Shown: piece after piece, positions 42,701-54,350 of the stretch | Numbering within the stretch: the first letter of the stretch is position 1 | Layout of the letters: the number at the start of each line of letters is the position of its first letter | Assembly: GCA_019096155.1 (NCBI GenBank) | Contig: JAHCVI010000005.1 | Span: 3,110,468-3,174,467 of the forward strand | Length of the DNA: 64,000 nt | Reading direction: 5' to 3' | Source: Staphylotrichum longicolle | Lineage: Eukaryota > Ascomycota > Sordariomycetes > Sordariales > Chaetomiaceae | The notes under the pieces: generated by a model | The model's input: only the letters and a program-made list of their open reading frames with translations | Databases searched by the model: none | What the model was told of the DNA's origin: nothing | Program-made: the position numbers and the translations under genes

Positions 42701-44973
42701 CCGAGCAACCGGACAGCCTACTCTCCGTGATCGGTCCTGAATGCCTGTTTCATCTCTGTTATCAGGAACTGCCATTGTCCAATAACGCACGCAGCCTGAG
42801 TATCGACTCGGCTTGTCACCCCGAGTCTGCACCAGTGCGGCGAGTTCAGGCTTGCGCAGGCGCGGAATTGGATTCCTGACTGCCTGTTGATCGACAGGAC
42901 TGCCCGCCCCCAACCAAGTGCTCAACTGAGCAGAAAGCTGCTGGAAAGAGCTTGCAGCTGCCCCGCGTCTCGGAAGTTGATGCCTGCGTGGCGATTGGTT
43001 CCCGCGCCAGACAAGTGCGAACGACCAAACTTGTGTGTCTTGGCGAGCTTGGATCGTTCGGACAGCATCGTGACTCAACCGGTCGCAGCCATTGTCTTGA
43101 CTGGACGGACTCGTGTCATGGGAGCAAAGTGGGCCCCTACGGGAGCACCCCACCGGCCCGCGGTGCGGAGCATCGCATGCTTCCCAAACTCCCCTTTCTC
43201 GGCGAGAATGGTGGGTTCGACTGGTTCGTCCACAGTGGGGAAGTTGGAGTGGCGATGGTTTGCTGTGGTAGGGCTGGACCCGCAGGGCTTCATCCCACTT
43301 GGGTGTTGCCTGTTCGGACCAGTGGTTGACAGACAGAGAGACATCTCATTCACTGGAACCCCAGGTAGCCGCAATGACTTGCAGCAAGCCATTGATTCTG
43401 GCAGATGCAGCTGATTACCCGCAGAGGATGTGCACAAGGCAACAGGCGGACCCAGATCAGTCTCAACAGGCCACTTGGTGTCCGAAGCGTCAAGAAGTTG
43501 CCAGAAATGAAAACTGCGCGGATGGACTGCTTGGGGGTGTCGATAGGCGCGTTTTGACGGCTTGCAGCAAGGCTGCATGATCCGGACATGACCACCACAG
43601 CTCGCCGGGAAGGATGAGACAACGTCACCAGAGGAGTCGTCTCGTGAAGGACGACGGGGAGCCAATCCCGAACGGGACAGCTTCCCCTGGGTCGAGAAGC
43701 ACTTCGGTCCTTGCCTGAGGGGCCAGGACTTCCAGGACATCGGAAAATGGACAGGGGCTTGATGGGAGGGGCTGCCAGAAGGCTGCGGCACACACACATT
43801 TCGTGGATCAATGCATGCCCGGACTGGGAGTGACTCACCCTGCGGCCGCCAGCAAGCGCCAGGTGAGCAGGAGAGGGGACACGTTTATTCACCTCATCCA
43901 AGGTGGGCTTGATTCGGACCCTTTGTGTGGCCGTCTGAAATTAGCAGCATGAATTCCTCGTCGCAAAAGTCTAGCTGCCCTATGTAGTTCGTACCAGGCT
44001 CTTTGTCGCAGAATGTTGGATCGGGAAGGGAAGGTGGGCGGAAAGCCGGGCGAGCTTCCAAGATGGACTTGGCTGCCGAGACCGCAACGGCGCAATTTCC
44101 AAGCAGCCCAGTTTCCACGGCAAAACACAAAAATTTTCGGTGGAAGGAGGCCCCCGGATGGAAGCTTGGCGCTCCCGGTGGGCCCCTACCTGAGCCCCAG
44201 GACGCCTTGCGGGAGAGCCAGAGGCGTCAGGTGTCCGGGGTGGTTGCGGCACTGCCGCATTCGTCCCCCGACCTTTTGCTCTTTCTTGTCGCTGCTCAAA
44301 GTCTGGACGGCGCATCCCCGCCAGGCTCTCGGTGAGCCTTGCGGCCAGGATGCCTGGAGAACAGGATGACTCCATTTGCTCTCCGCACTTCCCACATGCC
44401 TGTGGGAAGAGCTTCCGGAAAGCTGATACCTCGACACCCCCCTCCTTCCTTCGTCTCCCCCCCAGCGGCCGCTTTGCATGGGCGCATCGCAGGCAGCCGC
44501 CGCAATCCTCGCAGTCCTTGATGAAATAAATAAATCAGATGGTGTTCTCTCCTGTCCCTTTATGTTCTGCATTCCCCCCGTCTTTCGGATTTTTGTACAT
44601 TCCAGTCGCACCCCAAGCGAGATTCGTTTTCCTGCCCAAGGGGTATTACGGACCTTGTTTCTCTTTTATAGGGTGTGCGTCTTCCCTCGGTGTGATTGAC
44701 GCCCAACCCGAGACGACCTAGCATTCCTCGCCAGCCTTGCTTCCCGCCCTTCCGCCCCTGTCGTCCCGTCCGCGGTGCTGCAGCCCAATTTTACCCCCTT
44801 GGCCAGCCAGCCCGCACAAGTTTTTTTCTCACTTATATACCTTTCCCTGCCAGTCGGGCACCGGTGCAGCCCGCTCGCACACCACGGTCAAATCAGCACA
44901 CAACACATCTTTGCTGCTGCTTTAGCCTACATCCACCCTGAGCCTCGCGCATCGCCAGCGCCGCTCTGCCGAC
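39754..44973. other. Long region without a convincing gene
   Basis: About 5.2 kb. Open frames on both strands are short and show no conserved motif, intron logic or codon bias. There are small CTTG and CA runs near 41740-41780, and a TATA-like element at 44833-44840 belonging to the next gene. The region may contain untranslated or non-coding transcripts, which cannot be judged from sequence alone. Confidence 0.45.
44833..44840 (+). promoter_or_regulatory. TATA-like element upstream of coiled-coil gene
   Basis: TTATATAC occurs about 135 bp before the ATG at 44974, followed by a CT/CA-rich leader. Confidence 0.45.
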
Positions 44974-45975
44974 ATGAACAGAAGCGTCAAATTCCGCAGG
45001 GCCTCGCCCTCGGGCCACTACGACCACCAACGCAGCGACTCCGGCTTCAGCGACTGCGAGAGCCGCACCTCCAACACGGAGCGCGACTACCTCGGCCCCG
45101 ACTACGAGGACCACGGCCTCTACACCATCCGCCAAACACTCGAGACAACACGTCAGGAAAGCGAGAAATGGAAGGCCAAGGCCGAGGAGCTCGAGGAGAA
45201 GCTCAAGGAGCTTCGCAACGACTTTGAGCTGAGCAAGGCGCACATGCGCGCGCTCGCCAATGAGAACCAGGTGCTTGCGCAAGAAAAGGAAGCCCTCGCC
45301 AAGACCAACAAGGACCTCGTCGACCAAAATGCCCAGCTCCAGGACACGGTCAAGGAGCTGAAGAAGGCCAACCGGAAGAGCAGTGGCGGCTCATCGCCGT
45401 CGGGATCCAGCGCCACTGCCTCCGAGTCCTCAGACGAGAAGAAGGTGCGCCGCAGCTCCAGCAAGCGCCCCAAGGACAGGGCCGACAAGGAGAAGGAAAA
45501 GGAGCGCGGCCGCGAACGGGAGAAGGAGCGCGACAAGGAGCGCGAGCGCGAGCAGCGGCGCAAGGAGAAGGAGCGCCTCCAGGAACGGGAGCGTCTCCAG
45601 GAAGAGACTGAGCGGCTGCGCAAGCGCTTCGACTCGCGCGCCGACGAGAGCGACGCAAAGAGCAGCACCACATCGACCAAGAACCAACGGCACCGTGAGA
45701 GCTACATCGAGCCCATGGGCCACGGCGCGCCCAGGCCATCGGCTCCAGTGCCTCCCTCACCATCACGGCAGTACTCATCGTACCCCGCGACCAGCGCGCC
45801 GGCTTATCCAACCGCCCCCGCGTACGCCAGCATCCGCGAGCCCTTCGCCGCGACCACACCGCGGTCCCTTCATCCCGCGGTCTACGTCGCCGATGATTAC
45901 GGCTCCTACGGCGCGCCGGAGGAGGAGGACTACCACTCCCGCTCGCACGCCCGGTCCACACGGCATCCGAGGTGA
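44974..45975 (+). CDS. Coiled-coil and low-complexity protein of unknown function
   Basis: Intronless frame of 333 residues. The head contains SDSGFSDCESRTSNTERDYLG. A coiled coil covers about residues 55-130 (WKAKAEELEEKLKELRNDFEL, then LAQEKEALAKTNKDLVDQNA). It is followed by a Ser-rich segment, then a dense Lys/Arg/Glu stretch (about 160-225) likely to form a single charged helix and to act as nuclear localisation signal. The tail is Pro/Ser/Tyr-rich (SYPATSAPAYPTAPAYAS). It shares general organisation, but little obvious residue identity, with the coiled-coil protein at 39091. Strong codon bias supports expression. No function can be assigned. Confidence 0.75.
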   Translation: MNRSVKFRRASPSGHYDHQRSDSGFSDCESRTSNTERDYLGPDYEDHGLYTIRQTLETTRQESEKWKAKAEELEEKLKELRNDFELSKAHMRALANENQVLAQEKEALAKTNKDLVDQNAQLQDTVKELKKANRKSSGGSSPSGSSATASESSDEKKVRRSSSKRPKDRADKEKEKERGREREKERDKEREREQRRKEKERLQERERLQEETERLRKRFDSRADESDAKSSTTSTKNQRHRESYIEPMGHGAPRPSAPVPPSPSRQYSSYPATSAPAYPTAPAYASIREPFAATTPRSLHPAVYVADDYGSYGAPEEEDYHSRSHARSTRHPR

Positions 45976-47537
45976 TGCGCCAACTAACCCACTGAGCGCA
46001 CGCGGCCGATTCGACGAGCAAACCTCAAACCATCATCCTCGGTTGGTCCCGGTCTTGCATTCCTGACACCAAACCAGCCGATTGGTGGTACCTGCACCAC
46101 ACATGGGCATTCACCCCTTCCTGCAGCCCTGCGATGCGCTGCCGCAAAGCGTCAAACGGATTCGACCAAATTCCTGGCTGCTCCCCAATCGGGCAGCATC
46201 CCTGCTCTCTCTTTTTTTTGCTCGTCGCTGCCCAACGGAGCCCCACCCCACCTCCGGAACCCCAGCGTCGCATTTGGCCCCATCTCACACACACACACAA
46301 CACGCACACACACAAAACATGGAAATTCCCGAGCGGCCTCCCGTTTGGCAAATCAGCCGGATCGACCAGGGGCTTGCTTTGATTTTCCGCGCCGCACGCA
46401 CTCAGCTCGGCGTCAGCCACACACACAAATCTGCTCCCCGTTGCCCAGGATGTGGACGAGGCTGGGAGGCTGAGCGGGTCATCCCTCTGCCGCAGCGGCC
46501 AGGCGCACGGGTCTCTCAATTGGACCCCATTGTCATCGCATGGCTGGCATTCTCTGGGTGCCCCTTGCCCGCCCTACTTCGGACGGGATGGTTGCCCCGG
46601 TGGATCCCGCTTATCCCACTCGACCGGGTCGGGTCGGGAGAGCTCCACCGACTCCATCCGATCGGCGACGGGGACTCCACTGTTTCCACAACGTTATTTT
46701 CTCCTCCTGCATGTTTCGTTTTGGGAAAAGAAACCGGATGGATCACATGTTTCTTTTCTTTGCTTCTCTTTCTTTTTTTGGGACAACTTTTTGAATGGTT
46801 TTTGGTAACTTCCCCGATATACCCCCTTTTGTTTTTTTCTCCATGTTTTGTGTTTGTTTGTATCAAACCACAATTACGTTGTTGTTTCTTTTTGTTTTGG
46901 CATGTCTTCTCTCTGTCCTGCATGACAGGAGATGATGGGGATGGAAGGGTTCAAACATGATTCGGATATGGTCTGGGCATGGAAGGACCAAAGCACAAAG
47001 GTGCAGGGTTGTATGGGATCATTTTTGGGCTGCATATAGACCTTAGATAGAGCTTTTCCTTGTCTTATCCCCACGGCAGTTTTTGTACCACAATGGGCTT
47101 GTTTTGTATCATGCCGTCGCTGGCATGGCATGGGAAGGATGGGATTGGAATTGGGTTGGGAATGGGATTACCACCAATAGATGCGAGGCTCGCAGGAGTT
47201 GAATTGAGGAGTTGAAACGCACACACACTGAGAGTTCGATGAGTGATCTGTTGCATGCCATTGCCCAGTTGTCAACAGCAGGACTGATAGAGTTACATGC
47301 TTTGGTTTTTTATTGCCCCAAAGTTTGACTCAGCCATATTATCTCGTAAGCACAACTTCGCTCTCGAGCACATGTCCCCAGCTTGTGGCTTGCATTTTTC
47401 AATCCTTCTATCGCAAGGTTTGCGATCCTTGTCTCAGGCAACCTGTATTTCTCCGTCTCCCACCTCACATGTCCGTCCAGTCCCTGCCCGTCCATCACAC
47501 TCTCCGACGTCCCGGCGCCTTGGCCCCTCTGCTCGGA
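45976..47537. other. Intergenic region, no gene seen
   Basis: About 1.56 kb. It contains a CA-rich microsatellite near 46290-46320 and T-rich stretches around 46740-46900. Open frames lack conserved features. Confidence 0.5.
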
Positions 47538-48236
47538 TCAATCAAAGCGTCTCATCTCCGCTATCCTGCGCCTCAACTCATCATAAGCAGACGGCTTTTT
47601 GCTGCCGTCCGTGTCCGCCGTCTCGTCCTTCGCCTTCCTCGACGGTGGCAGGCCCAAAACGGTAGATGTGCTTTGGGCAGTACGCCCACCCCTCGGCGTG
47701 GGGAGGTAGCGCCGCATGCACACCAGCTTCGTGGTGGCCCCGCCGGCGGCAGAACGCGCACCGCGGGGTCGGGCAGTCGCGCGTTTTGTGGTCGTACATG
47801 GCGAACCTGTTGGCGGCAGACAGCAGGGGGTTCAGGTCGAGGCAGACGCCGGTTTTGTGATCGCCCCCGACGCAGATGCAGCAGTTGGTGCAGGCGGCGG
47901 CGGGTGGCCTGGTCGGCCGCAGTTGTGGCACTTGTTGCGGTCGGGGCATTCGCGTGCGAAGGGGCCCGTTTGGTGGCAGCTGTAGCATTTGATGGTTGCT
48001 TTCCAACCTGAATCGGGCTTGGACTGGGAGGGGACTTGGATTGGGATGTGCCAGGTAGGCCATTTCGTAAGTGTCTTTAGATTTGTTGCAAAACACACCT
48101 TGGAATCCTTGCGAACTGTCTTTGTATTGGCGGTGCCGGTGTTCGTTAGGGCGGCATTGGTGGGATGGTTATGGTAATCGGTGTTGGGTTGTTCTTCATG
48201 GGTATGATCAACAACGTGCTTGGGAACGACTTCGGG
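47538..48236 (-). pseudogene. Broken zinc-knuckle (CCHC) paralogue
   Basis: Minus-strand relative of the intact gene at 49109. Read in pieces, it contains CYSCHQTGPFARECP, CHNCGRPGH, CTNCCICVGGDHKTGVC, HKTRDCPTPRCAFC and HHE, in the same order as the paralogue. The pieces lie in different frames: one base is missing near 47910 and one extra base is present near 47737, with two further probable shifts near 47695 and 47655. A likely intron (48098..48024) sits at the same place relative to the first knuckle as in the paralogue. A further 5' exon may end near 48237, where a TACTAAC branch-like motif and CAG precede the frame. The start is not resolved. Either it is decaying or the sequence has local errors. 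Confidence 0.7.
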
Positions 48237-49108
48237 CTGGGTTCGGTGGAGTTAGTAGCAGGACGTGACTGGCCTGCGGTTCAGATGGTGGGAAACCTGC
48301 CTGAGCATACTCATGGGCTTCGGTGGAGGTGTCGTAACCGCTCTTGCTCTCTATGGTTGCGGAAGTTGAGGAATGGAAATTCTGCTGGAAACAGGCATTG
48401 TTTGGGATGAAGAAATTTGGAACGAAAAAAAGATACCAAGGTCAGGGAATTGGAGAGATCTGAAGAAGAAAATGGGAAGGTAGGTTCCTGGCAAAGGGCG
48501 GGAACAAGGGCTGCCAGGTCGCAAGTGGTGACGCTGAAACGTGGGCAGTGAGCTGATCGGAGGCGTTATATCCCTATTGTACAGTTTCCCGCACTCTGTA
48601 TGAGCGGGATACGCTGTCGGGGAGGTTTTGTTCGATCATGTTCCATAACGAGAGCAAGACCGACCGACCGGGTGGACATTGGGTTGTGAAATGCGAGCAA
48701 GTTCAGCAGTCGGGAGGCGAAGTAGAGAACCTGAGCGCCTCGCAGCTGTATTTGAACTTGAAGAATCCCTTGATCATACGGATTGACTTTCCACAGCCGC
48801 CAAGACCTCGGAGCTTAGCCAAGCGCACCTGAGGTCGCTACTGCAGTGGTTGCGTCTCCCAGCCCCACTGTTGCTCCGCAACGCGTCACAACTGTTGACA
48901 TCACCAGTTCAGCCCGTGGTGTTGAGGATCATTAGTGAGTTGTTTGTGGTTTGGTCAAGCAGTCGTCGTCGAAGAATCTCCCTCCCCTTCTGGCCAATCA
49001 AAGTCCTGGATTCTCGAAATTCAAACTTCTGGTATATATACCACCTTCTTTTCCCAGACCGACCAGCATTCAATTCCTAAACAACAACCACACCCACCAC
49101 CAACCACA
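48237..49108. other. Divergent intergenic region between the two zinc-knuckle paralogues
   Basis: About 870 bp. It should hold the promoter of the intact gene, with a TATA palindrome at 49031-49042, and the unresolved 5' end of the broken copy. No other gene is seen. Confidence 0.5.
49031..49042. promoter_or_regulatory. Palindromic TATA box of the zinc-knuckle gene
   Basis: GGTATATATACC is an exact 12 bp palindrome 67 bp before the ATG at 49109, followed by a CA-rich leader. Position and sequence suit a core promoter. Confidence 0.6.
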
Positions 49109-49663
49109 ATGCCGACCACGGGGGAGAGCGCCATGCTCTCCAACAATGCTGCTTCAAAGAACGGCGGCAACGCCAGCACTGACCATGTCCATGATGACAC
49201 CAATGTATGTTTCGCTCACTCTCACTAGATGTTTTGCCACTTCCATGAAGGACATGGCTAATCGTTTCTTTCTAAGCCTCCCTCCCAGACTTCACACTGG
49301 AAGCCGGGTGAGTGTTCCAGCTGCCGCAAGCCGGGACATGTTGCCCGTGACTGCCCCACGGACAAGAGAAAGTGCCGCAACTGCGGCAAACCAGGCCACC
49401 TCGCTGCCACCTGCACCAGCTGCGGCATCTGCAGCGACGCAGATCACGACACCAGCATCTGCCGCGAAAAGACGCCATGCATGTTTTGTTACAAGAAAGA
49501 ACACAAGACCGGCGACTGCCCGAAGCCGCGCTGCGCATTCTGCCGCAAGGTGGACCATCATGAGCTGGTGTGCATGTCACGTTGGATCGATCCCGAGCTA
49601 AGCTATGTTCCCAAGAGCATCCCCTACCTCCCAACTGTGGACTTCAGCTACAAATACAAGTAG
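49109..49663 (+). CDS. CCHC zinc-knuckle protein
   Basis: Exons 49109..49204 and 49289..49663 join in phase 0 to 156 residues. After a 35-residue polar head come knuckles CSSCRKPGHVARDC and CRNCGKPGHLAATC in the canonical CX2CX4HX4C form. Further Cys/His clusters follow (CTSCGICSDADHDTSIC, CMFCYKKEHKTGDC, CAFCRKVDHHELVC). The tail is short and Tyr-rich. Such repeated knuckles bind single-stranded nucleic acids in proteins like Gis2 and CNBP, but this one is shorter and its later clusters depart from the consensus, so the role is uncertain. The intron lies just before the first knuckle, with a CTAAG branch-like motif. A broken paralogue lies on the opposite strand 0.9 kb upstream. Confidence 0.85.
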
Positions 49664-50937
49664 AACCAGACGACGAGCGCGGATGACGGCGCCAGCAAGC
49701 CTCCTCCTGTTCAGACCCCCGCGGGGACTTTTTGGCGTCAACTGGTGGCTAAGATGAACAAGCTGGTCGACCCGAGAAAGCGGCCCCAGGGTCCAAGATG
49801 GACATGGAAGTGAGGGAGATGAATGGATGGTGACATGGTGACATGGTCTCTATAAGGCGCAGAAGTGGGATGGTTGGGGAGATAGACAGCACAAGCTGCT
49901 CGCGAACAACAGAGAAAACGATGAAGACCATGATCCTGAGAGATGACTCTCACACCGCAAGTGACATTTGGTGACGAGTTGGTGTGGTTGCATGTCAGAC
50001 CTGTCAACTGCAAAAACAAAGCGTCTACGACTTGGGATACATTCGCTTCATTATGCCTGCAAGCCGAAGGGAAATGGAAACGGTTCACAATTGAAGCCGA
50101 AGGCAGGTATCCAGGTATCCGTCAGCATGGACCAAAGAACAGCACATTGCTGATGAGTTGATATTTGCAGATCAGAGCACTTGAAATGATCAGATTGCAT
50201 ACCTAATCGGGATAACATAACAATGGGGTAAGTAACGTTGTGGACTGCAATGCCGACCTGGTCATCTCTGAATCGGAGGGTCTTTGATTCAATTGTCTAG
50301 TGCCAAGCCAAACACACCTTCCTTGCGGTTCATGTGTCGCAAGACGGAAGGGAATGTTAGGCTTGGCGAGTCACGTGTATTGCAAGGTCCATTTTTATTT
50401 TCAGACCGCCTGCCTTCTTGGACGACACGCAGGGATGCATCGAGGGAAGAACATTGCCCCGCCGCCGCGACTTGCACACTTGACGCTTTGAATCCTCTCT
50501 TGGACAAGCGGCATCGCATCTTCGCAACAGGAAGACGAATCTTGCAGCTGGAGGCACCTCAATGCCTGAGCCAAGCTAGCTTCTGCAGGTGGAATCCGTG
50601 GTTGTGTGACCCCCACCAAGACCAGAGCAGAGCTCGTTTGCGGCCGGCGCTCGAAAATTTCTCCGACTCTCTTGCGCAGGAAACCGGCAGAAACCGACGA
50701 TTGACGATAAACGATTGACGATTGGCACATGGCGAGATGATAACCGCTGGCTGGATCGCAACCTCGTAGACACCATTGACCGCCGCGAAACGCACCATCA
50801 CTGCCGCTGCCGCTGCCGCTTTGCAAGACTTGAGAAAGACCAACTCCCCGGGTTGTCCTGCCACTCAACCCTCCAGCGCAGACTGTCCCGCTCGCATACT
50901 CCAACTCAATGGGCCTCGCAACCCCGTCTTGTCCACT
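49664..50937. other. Intergenic region upstream of the telobox gene
   Basis: About 1.27 kb. It should hold the 3' end of the zinc-knuckle gene and the promoter and leader of TBF1. No other gene or repeat is clear. Confidence 0.5.
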
Positions 50938-53900
50938 ATGGCCGACACATCGCAATTAGAAGCGGAACTCCTTGCCGCCTTGGGCATGTCCGAGCCTGCC
51001 CTGGGCAATCCTCCTCCGACAGAAAACACATCCCAGACCCCGCCGCCCCAACCACCAGCCCCCGAGGCCCCGTCCGAGCCCGTTCCGACACCACCACTTC
51101 CGGCTGTTCCAGCACCCACTCTTCCTCCCACGACCCTTGTTCCGCCAACCTCAGCCGAGCCTTTGGCTTCTGCGCCGACCCCGACTCCGGCCGCCCCTGC
51201 CCCGAATGCGAGTCCCCCTCCCCCTGCGTCGAATGTCTCCGCCCCCGTCACGCTACCGGCCTCCGAGTCGATCACCAACGGTCTTAACTCTTCGGATCTA
51301 CAGCTGTCACAGTCGCTTGCGGAGGCGCTTTCTGCCGCCCCAGCCCCAGCCGATGCATCCCTTCAACCTGCCCCAGTGGCCACGTCTGCTCCGCAGGAGA
51401 CACTCGGGTCGCGCTCCCCGAAACGGCCCAGGAGCGCAGACGGCCCCGATGAGGGCAGCACCAAGCGACAGAAGACGGAACAGACAATGCTGAAGCAAGA
51501 CATAACGTTGGGAGGGCCCAGCCTTGACCTTGCCGCCATGCTGAACAATGCGCTGGCCAGCTTCGACCAGCACACGATCCCTGGGGACAACGATCTCATC
51601 ATGCCAGACGCCGACATGGCGCCACCTGCTGCCGCCGCCAGCCCGTCGCCCGAGCTGGAGAAAGCCGAGAACAAGATCATGAAGGCGTCCAGCAACCCTT
51701 TCTACGTCATGCGGTCCATGAGCCTGCCGGTTTTGGGCAACATTGCAGTTCAGATCTTGCTCAGATTGTCCCAACAGCCGCTCGCCGAGACGCAGACCCT
51801 CATGTCCGACTCCGATTCCGAGTTCTGCAAAGCCTACGATATGCTGAGAGACATCTTTCGCGCGACAAGGAGAGCTTTCTCTGATTCTCCCCTCCTCTCG
51901 CCAGACGACTTGGACATCACCGACTCTGAGGACCGTGAGACAATCCGCATGTCAAATCTAGGCGCCACCGCTGCGAGTGTGTTTGGCGCCCACGACGTGT
52001 CTCTGCATGACGTCCACGATGCCTTCTTTTCCATCTTCATCCCCGAGGATGGAGAGTACAGAGCATCCCTGACCGATCTGCTTGTTTCTCTGAAAACGCG
52101 GTTGTTGCTGGATGCGCTCAACAAGCCCGAGCAGTCCCAGCCCGTCTCCCAGCTTCTGGACTCGCTATTTCCCGTCAACTTTGACGAGACTCTCAGACAG
52201 CGGAGTGGGGATCTCCTCTTGAACACGGACGAAGAAGGGCTCGTCAGCAAAATCCGGGAGAGGAGGGAGCAGCTCGTCAAGAGCGCAGCGGATGAATCCA
52301 TCAAGAGTAAGCCTCCTACTAGCCAATCCGAGAAATGTTTATTGACTCTGTGCAGAATCCCTTGAGGAGCAGTCATCCTCTGCAAAGTTTGCGGAGAGCT
52401 TGAGCACCTTTCTGCAAAGTCATCTCGGCGTTGTGGTGGACTACGCCGAAAAATACGGAGTGAATATACCCTTGAACGAGGAGGAGACCGCCACAGCCTT
52501 GGATTTGAACAACGCCCAGCAAGAAGAACACGACAGCCTGGCCGCCCTTTTGCAGTCTGCCACATCTCATCTCGCTCACACCGAAGGGTCTACTGGCGGG
52601 GACACTGGCCACGGAAAAGATGCTCTTTCTAACGGCATCATGCCCGAACAGCTCGGTTCTGACGACGACAGTCTAGACCTCAAGAAGTTGATCGAAGAAT
52701 CATTGTCGAGCCATGTCCCGGAGCTGAAGGACCACTCGACGGACCAACATCTCACAGGGCTTTCCGATTTCGATTCAAAGAATCTGGCTTCTTTAATTTC
52801 CGAAAAGCTCAAGAACGATCTTGACATCCCTAGTCACGGCCTTGCAAATATGTCTGCGTCGGCGCATCCGCCCAACGTCGCGGATTCGAACAACGGTAAG
52901 CAGCCCCTCCATAGAGGCCTGATATTCCGAGACTGACCCGGGCATAGCAGTACATGCTCAATACTTGGCCCAACTGAACCACGCCCACTCGGCGCCGTAT
53001 CAGGCGTACGCCCAGGGCGCGGCACCTGCAGCTCCTGTTGGGGCGAACGGCGAGCTTTTGCCGCCCAACCAATCCATGCCGACGGCGGCACTGTACGAGA
53101 AAGCCCGCCAAGCCGCTGTCGCCAAGTCTTCCAACACCACACGGCGGGAAGGCTTGCACTCTACGCGGCGGCCCTGGACCCCGGAAGAGGAAAAGGCACT
53201 CATGGCCGGTCTCGACATGGTCAAGGGGCCCCACTGGAGCCAGATCCTCTCGCTGTTTGGCCAACACGGGACCATTTCGGATATCCTGAAGGACCGGACA
53301 CAAGTCCAGCTCAAGGACAAGGCCAGGAACCTGAAGCTCTTCTTCCTCAAGACGAACTCGGAGATGCCATACTACCTTCAGAGCGTAACCGGTGAGCTGA
53401 AGACGCGGGCGCCGGGCCAGGCGGCTCGCAAGGAGGCCGAGGAGAAAGCACGCATGAACCTGGAGGAGGAGCAGGCGAGGATCCAGGGCATCATGACCTT
53501 GGCGGGCGGCATGCAGAACGCTCACCACTCCGTCCCGAACCCGTCGCTCGCCGCGTCGCCCTCGAAGCGGACCAGCCCCGCAACCCCTGTATTCGGAGGG
53601 GCCATGGGTAGTGCGACGACGAATGCTCCCCACATGACAGCGAGCAATGGCACCAATCTGCCTGCGATGCCGATCCCGCCCCGCATCAAGACGGAGCTGC
53701 AAGACCAGCACGCGCTGTCCAAGGTCACGGCATTTCCTCCAATACAACCGGCCCCGGCCCACGGTTCCACCATGCAGCAAGCCAGGACCCCTCTGCCGCC
53801 GTTACAACCACAGCCGGGTCAGCACCAACAGCCAAAGCCGCACACGCCGCAGCAGTATCAGCAACCTCAACAACCTCGACCGCAGGATGCCCAGAAGGTG

Positions 53901-54350
53901 CCGATGCCACTCCCTCAGCAGCAGCGCCAGCCGCTCACCCAGCCCCAGTCACCAGCCCAACCGCAGCCACAGTCGCAACCCCAGACGCACCAGCAACCAC
54001 AACCTCAGCAACACCAGCAACCACAGGCCCAAGCAACCCCACCGGCCGCTTCCCAGTCCCAACCCAACGGTCTTCCCCGACCACCGTCGGCGCCGCAGGC
54101 GTCCCTGCCCCAGCAATCACCGCCACAGGTACAACAGCAGCAGCAGCAACCCCGCGTTTCTCCGCCCACGACGCAGTCCCAGCCGCTGCCGACGCCGCCC
54201 ATCCCGCCCAACCACCACTCGACGCCCGACCACGCGCAGGACACCAAGCTGTTTGAGACGCTGCAGGCGGCGATCGCGGCGTCGACGGCGAGCGAGAGCC
54301 AGAGCCATATCCCGCTGGCGACGGTCGTGTCGGAGGGTGGAGGGAGTTGA
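50938..54350 (+). CDS. TBF1: TBF1/Taz1-type telomere repeat-binding factor
   Basis: Exons 50938..52306, 52356..52895 and 52951..54350 (or 52948) join to about 1,102 residues. A Pro/Ala-rich disordered head (to about 150) carries a bipartite basic patch, SPKRPRSADGPDEGSTKRQK. The middle (about 230-500) is helical and matches the TRFH-like dimerisation region of Tbf1/Taz1. The single Myb domain (about 709-770) begins RRPWTPEEEKALMAGLDMV and contains the telobox signature TQVQLKDKARNLKLFFLK; the usual VDLKDKWRN has Gln and Ala at two places. The C-terminal third is Gln/Pro-rich. Family members bind TTAGGG-type repeats at telomeres and at some gene promoters. The start is the first in-frame ATG. 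The last acceptor is a TAGCAG tandem, so an extra Ala is optional. Confidence 0.85.

Noticed and set aside
42220..42879. Open frame of 219 residues at 42.2-42.9 kb
   Set aside because: No conserved motif, no codon bias like neighbouring genes and no supported start; overlapping frames of similar quality exist on both strands.
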